Source: Nocardioides piscis (lineage in GTDB: Bacteria > Actinomycetota > Actinomycetes > Propionibacteriales > Nocardioidaceae). Taken from it: a stretch of DNA of 64,000 bases. The notes under the pieces were generated by a model. That model searched no databases. It saw nothing but the letters and a program-made list of their open reading frames with translations, and was not told where the DNA came from. Within the stretch, counting starts at the first letter, position 1; each line of letters starts with the position of its first letter. This document shows, in pieces, positions 61,888 to 64,000 of this stretch. Both the position numbers and the translations under genes were made by a program. Location: positions 3,349,001-3,413,000 of the forward strand of contig NZ_CP049866.1 in the NCBI RefSeq assembly GCF_011300215.1, read 5' to 3'.

Positions 61888-64000
61888 AGCAGCAGCGCGC
61901 AGGTCTCGGCTTCAACCTTGCACTGGCATCGGTGGCGGCGGCGACCACGTGGATCGTCCTGCTCTCCTGGCGTGCCTTCACCATGGAGCCCGAGGCAACC
62001 GTGCCCCTGCTCTACACCGCGGCGATCATCGCCCTGGTCGGCGGGACCGCCCGGTGGCTGCACGTCCCCACAGCCCTCGGACTCCTCCTCACGGCCGCCG
62101 TGGCGGGGGCGTGCGTGCTGGGCTGGGTGACCGGCTCAGCGGTGCCGTCGCCCTCGGTCCTGGCCGACTACGCCACCCGGGTCGGGGAGGCGCTCGACTC
62201 CACGCGCAAGTTCCGTGCGCCTGTCCCGGTCGAGGCTGCGTCAATCAGCCCGCTCCTGATCACGGCGGGGGCGGCGGTCGTCGTCACCGTCGACACGCTG
62301 GCCGGAGGCCTGCGGCGCATCCCACTCGCTGGTCTGCTCCTGCTCGCCGTCTATTGCGTTCCGGTGTCGATCACGGGCGTCGGTCTGACGTGGCCCGCGT
62401 TCGTGGCTCTCGCCATCGGCTTCCTTGCCATGTTGCACCTGGTCCACCTCGACCGCGTCACCCGCTGGGGCCGCGGGGTCGACTCCGGCGGGTCAGACCG
62501 GGCCGGCCTCACCGTCCGCACCGGCGCAGTCGTCGGCGCCGCGATCAAGATCGGCGCGCTCGCCACCGCGCTGGCGCTGGCGCTGCCCCTGGCCCTGCCG
62601 ACCTACGAGGTGACGCTCTTCGACGGTCCTGGTCCGGGAAAGCGAGAGATCCAGGTCGCCGACCCGCTGGTGGACCTGCGACGCGACCTCGCCCGCGGCG
62701 AGGACATCCCCCTCCTCCAGGTGACCACTCCCCACAGGGACCCCAGCTATCTGCGCATCGCAGTCCTGACCCGGTTCAACGGCAACACCTGGACGCCCGG
62801 CGACCGCGACATCCCCGACGACCAGGTCGCGAGCGGCCCGATGCCACCCCTCGTCGGCGTCACATCTGCGTCCCCGCGCCAGGAGTGGCCCTACCGGGTG
62901 GAGGTCAACGAGGACTTCGAGTCGAGGTGGTTGCCCACGACCGCGCAGGTCAGCTCGATGACCGTGGAGGGTGACTGGCGCTACGACCTGTCCACCATGG
63001 ACTTCATGACCAGCGACCCGGAGGCGACGACAGCGGGGCTGGACTACTCCTTCACCGGAGTTGGGGTGGAACCAGATGCCGAGCTGCTGGACGAGGCTGC
63101 CTCAGGCATCTCGTTCATCGACTCGTCGTTCTTCGAGATTCCGTCCGGGATCGCCCCCGAGGTCGGCAGCCTCGCGGCCGAGGTCACCCAGGACCAGACG
63201 ACCCGCTTCCGCAAGGCCCAGGCGCTCCAGCAGTGGTTCCGTGAGGACGGCGGCTTCGAATACAGCACCGCCAACATCGAGGAGGTCTCGGAGGGCACGC
63301 TCACCGAGTTCCTCGACGAACGAGTCGGCTACTGCGAGCAGTTCGCTGCGTCCATGGCCATCATGGCGCGCGTCATCGGGATCCCGGCCCGGGTCGCCGT
63401 CGGGTTCCTGAGGCCTGACTCCGTCGGGCCGGACACCTACGAGTTCTCGTCGCACGACCTGCACGCCTGGCCGGAGCTGTTCTTCCCCGGCGCCGGCTGG
63501 GTGCGCTTCGAGCCGACCCCGGGGGCCAGGGCTGCGTCCGTGCCTGCCTACACCAGTGCGGATCTCGCGCCCAACCCGACTGCCACCCCCTCCGCACGCA
63601 ACACACCTTCCACCGACGCTCGTTCGCGCCAGCTCCGGGATCCGGAGACCACCGCGATCGCCGACGAGGCTTCGACATTCCCCTGGGTGCGGCTGCTGGT
63701 GGCTGTCGGCACCCTGGCGCTGCTGCTCGTGGGCGTGCTGGCCCCGACCCTGGTCCGCCGTCGACGGCGTGAGCGGCGACTGCGCGGGGACCTGGAGGAG
63801 CTGTGGCGCGAGCTCCGGGACCACGTCACCGACCTGGGTCACGAGTGGCCCGCAGATCGCTCACCCCGGCGGACTGGGGCGTGGGTCTCGACCCACTTCG
63901 GCGCACCCGCGGAAGGCTCGTCGAGGAGTGAGCGACCCCGTACCGGGCCGGACCAGGACCGAGACGCTGTCCGGGCCCTGGACCGATTCGTCGAGCAGCT
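61884..64000 (+). CDS. Transglutaminase-like TgpA membrane protein, cut by window end
   Basis: The frame is open from ATG 61884 (ATGA overlap with the DUF58 gene) to the window end, at least 705 residues. The N-terminal 240 residues have about six membrane segments (such as LLITAGAAVVVTVDTLAGGLRRI). A large extracytoplasmic part follows, including a transglutaminase core with the catalytic Cys in RVGYCEQFAASMAIMARVIGIPARVAVGF, the His in SSHDLHAWPELF, and WVRFEPTPG. A last membrane segment (LLVAVGTLALLLVGVLAPTLV) precedes a basic, charged tail. The substrate is unknown. Confidence 0.87.
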   Translation, partial: MKQQRAGLGFNLALASVAAATTWIVLLSWRAFTMEPEATVPLLYTAAIIALVGGTARWLHVPTALGLLLTAAVAGACVLGWVTGSAVPSPSVLADYATRVGEALDSTRKFRAPVPVEAASISPLLITAGAAVVVTVDTLAGGLRRIPLAGLLLLAVYCVPVSITGVGLTWPAFVALAIGFLAMLHLVHLDRVTRWGRGVDSGGSDRAGLTVRTGAVVGAAIKIGALATALALALPLALPTYEVTLFDGPGPGKREIQVADPLVDLRRDLARGEDIPLLQVTTPHRDPSYLRIAVLTRFNGNTWTPGDRDIPDDQVASGPMPPLVGVTSASPRQEWPYRVEVNEDFESRWLPTTAQVSSMTVEGDWRYDLSTMDFMTSDPEATTAGLDYSFTGVGVEPDAELLDEAASGISFIDSSFFEIPSGIAPEVGSLAAEVTQDQTTRFRKAQALQQWFREDGGFEYSTANIEEVSEGTLTEFLDERVGYCEQFAASMAIMARVIGIPARVAVGFLRPDSVGPDTYEFSSHDLHAWPELFFPGAGWVRFEPTPGARAASVPAYTSADLAPNPTATPSARNTPSTDARSRQLRDPETTAIADEASTFPWVRLLVAVGTLALLLVGVLAPTLVRRRRRERRLRGDLEELWRELRDHVTDLGHEWPADRSPRRTGAWVSTHFGAPAEGSSRSERPRTGPDQDRDAVRALDRFVEQ

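Overview
This is a high-GC, gene-dense chromosomal window from an actinobacterium. The evidence is a complete dcw (division and cell wall) cluster with sepF-yggT-divIVA downstream of ftsZ, a PriA-type hisA in the histidine genes, an HspR/Hsp20 pair, and many GTG starts and ATGA/GTGA overlaps. Many genes also appear to be leaderless. The overall style suggests Nocardioidaceae or relatives, but no species can be named from the sequence alone.

Layout. (1) 1-6029, + strand: the end of a TrkA-N protein, a 2-keto-4-pentenoate hydratase-like enzyme, and a four-gene 2-oxoacid:ferredoxin oxidoreductase operon (gamma, alpha, beta, and a GltD-like flavoprotein fused to a ferredoxin). (2) 6257-16322, - strand: an eight-gene accessory block that looks like an undescribed biosynthetic cluster. 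It holds two paralogous ATP-grasp ligases, an MFS exporter, a fold-type III PLP enzyme, a DUF1611 protein, an asparagine-synthetase-like amidotransferase, and a phosphotransferase split over two genes (ATP-binding half and phosphohistidine half) with no PEP-binding barrel. It lies next to tRNA-Val(CAC). (3) 16691-20889: a small membrane protein and a heterodimeric ABC exporter. (4) 20997-31064: histidine biosynthesis in two pieces, hisDCBH and priA-hisF. They are separated by about 4.9 kb carrying a hydrolase, hspR-hsp20 and two condensation-domain acyltransferases. (5) 31147-37757: LON-domain protein, membrane protein, dnaE, DUF2332 protein and an acetyltransferase-chorismate mutase fusion. 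(6) 37747-59353, - strand: rluD, lspA, a DksA-type protein with a histone-H1-like tail, divIVA, yggT, sepF, yggS, pgeF, ftsZ, ftsQ, murC, murG, ftsW, murD, mraY, murF, murE, ftsI, ftsL, rsmH, a 54-residue membrane protein and mraZ. (7) 59662-64000, + strand, divergent from mraZ: moxR, a DUF58 gene and a transglutaminase-like gene cut by the window end.

How it works together. The dcw genes make lipid II and the divisome, with MraZ probably repressing its own promoter through four GTGG boxes at exact 10-bp spacing. The accessory block could activate and join amino acids (ATP-grasp), amidate (AsnB-like), phosphorylate (split dikinase), handle D- or beta-hydroxy amino acids (PLP enzyme, DUF1611) and export the product (MFS). 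Its product is unknown.

Two genes, ftsZ (near its 3' end) and the DUF58 gene, each appear to lack one base in a C/G homopolymer. These are most simply sequence errors, but they are worth checking.
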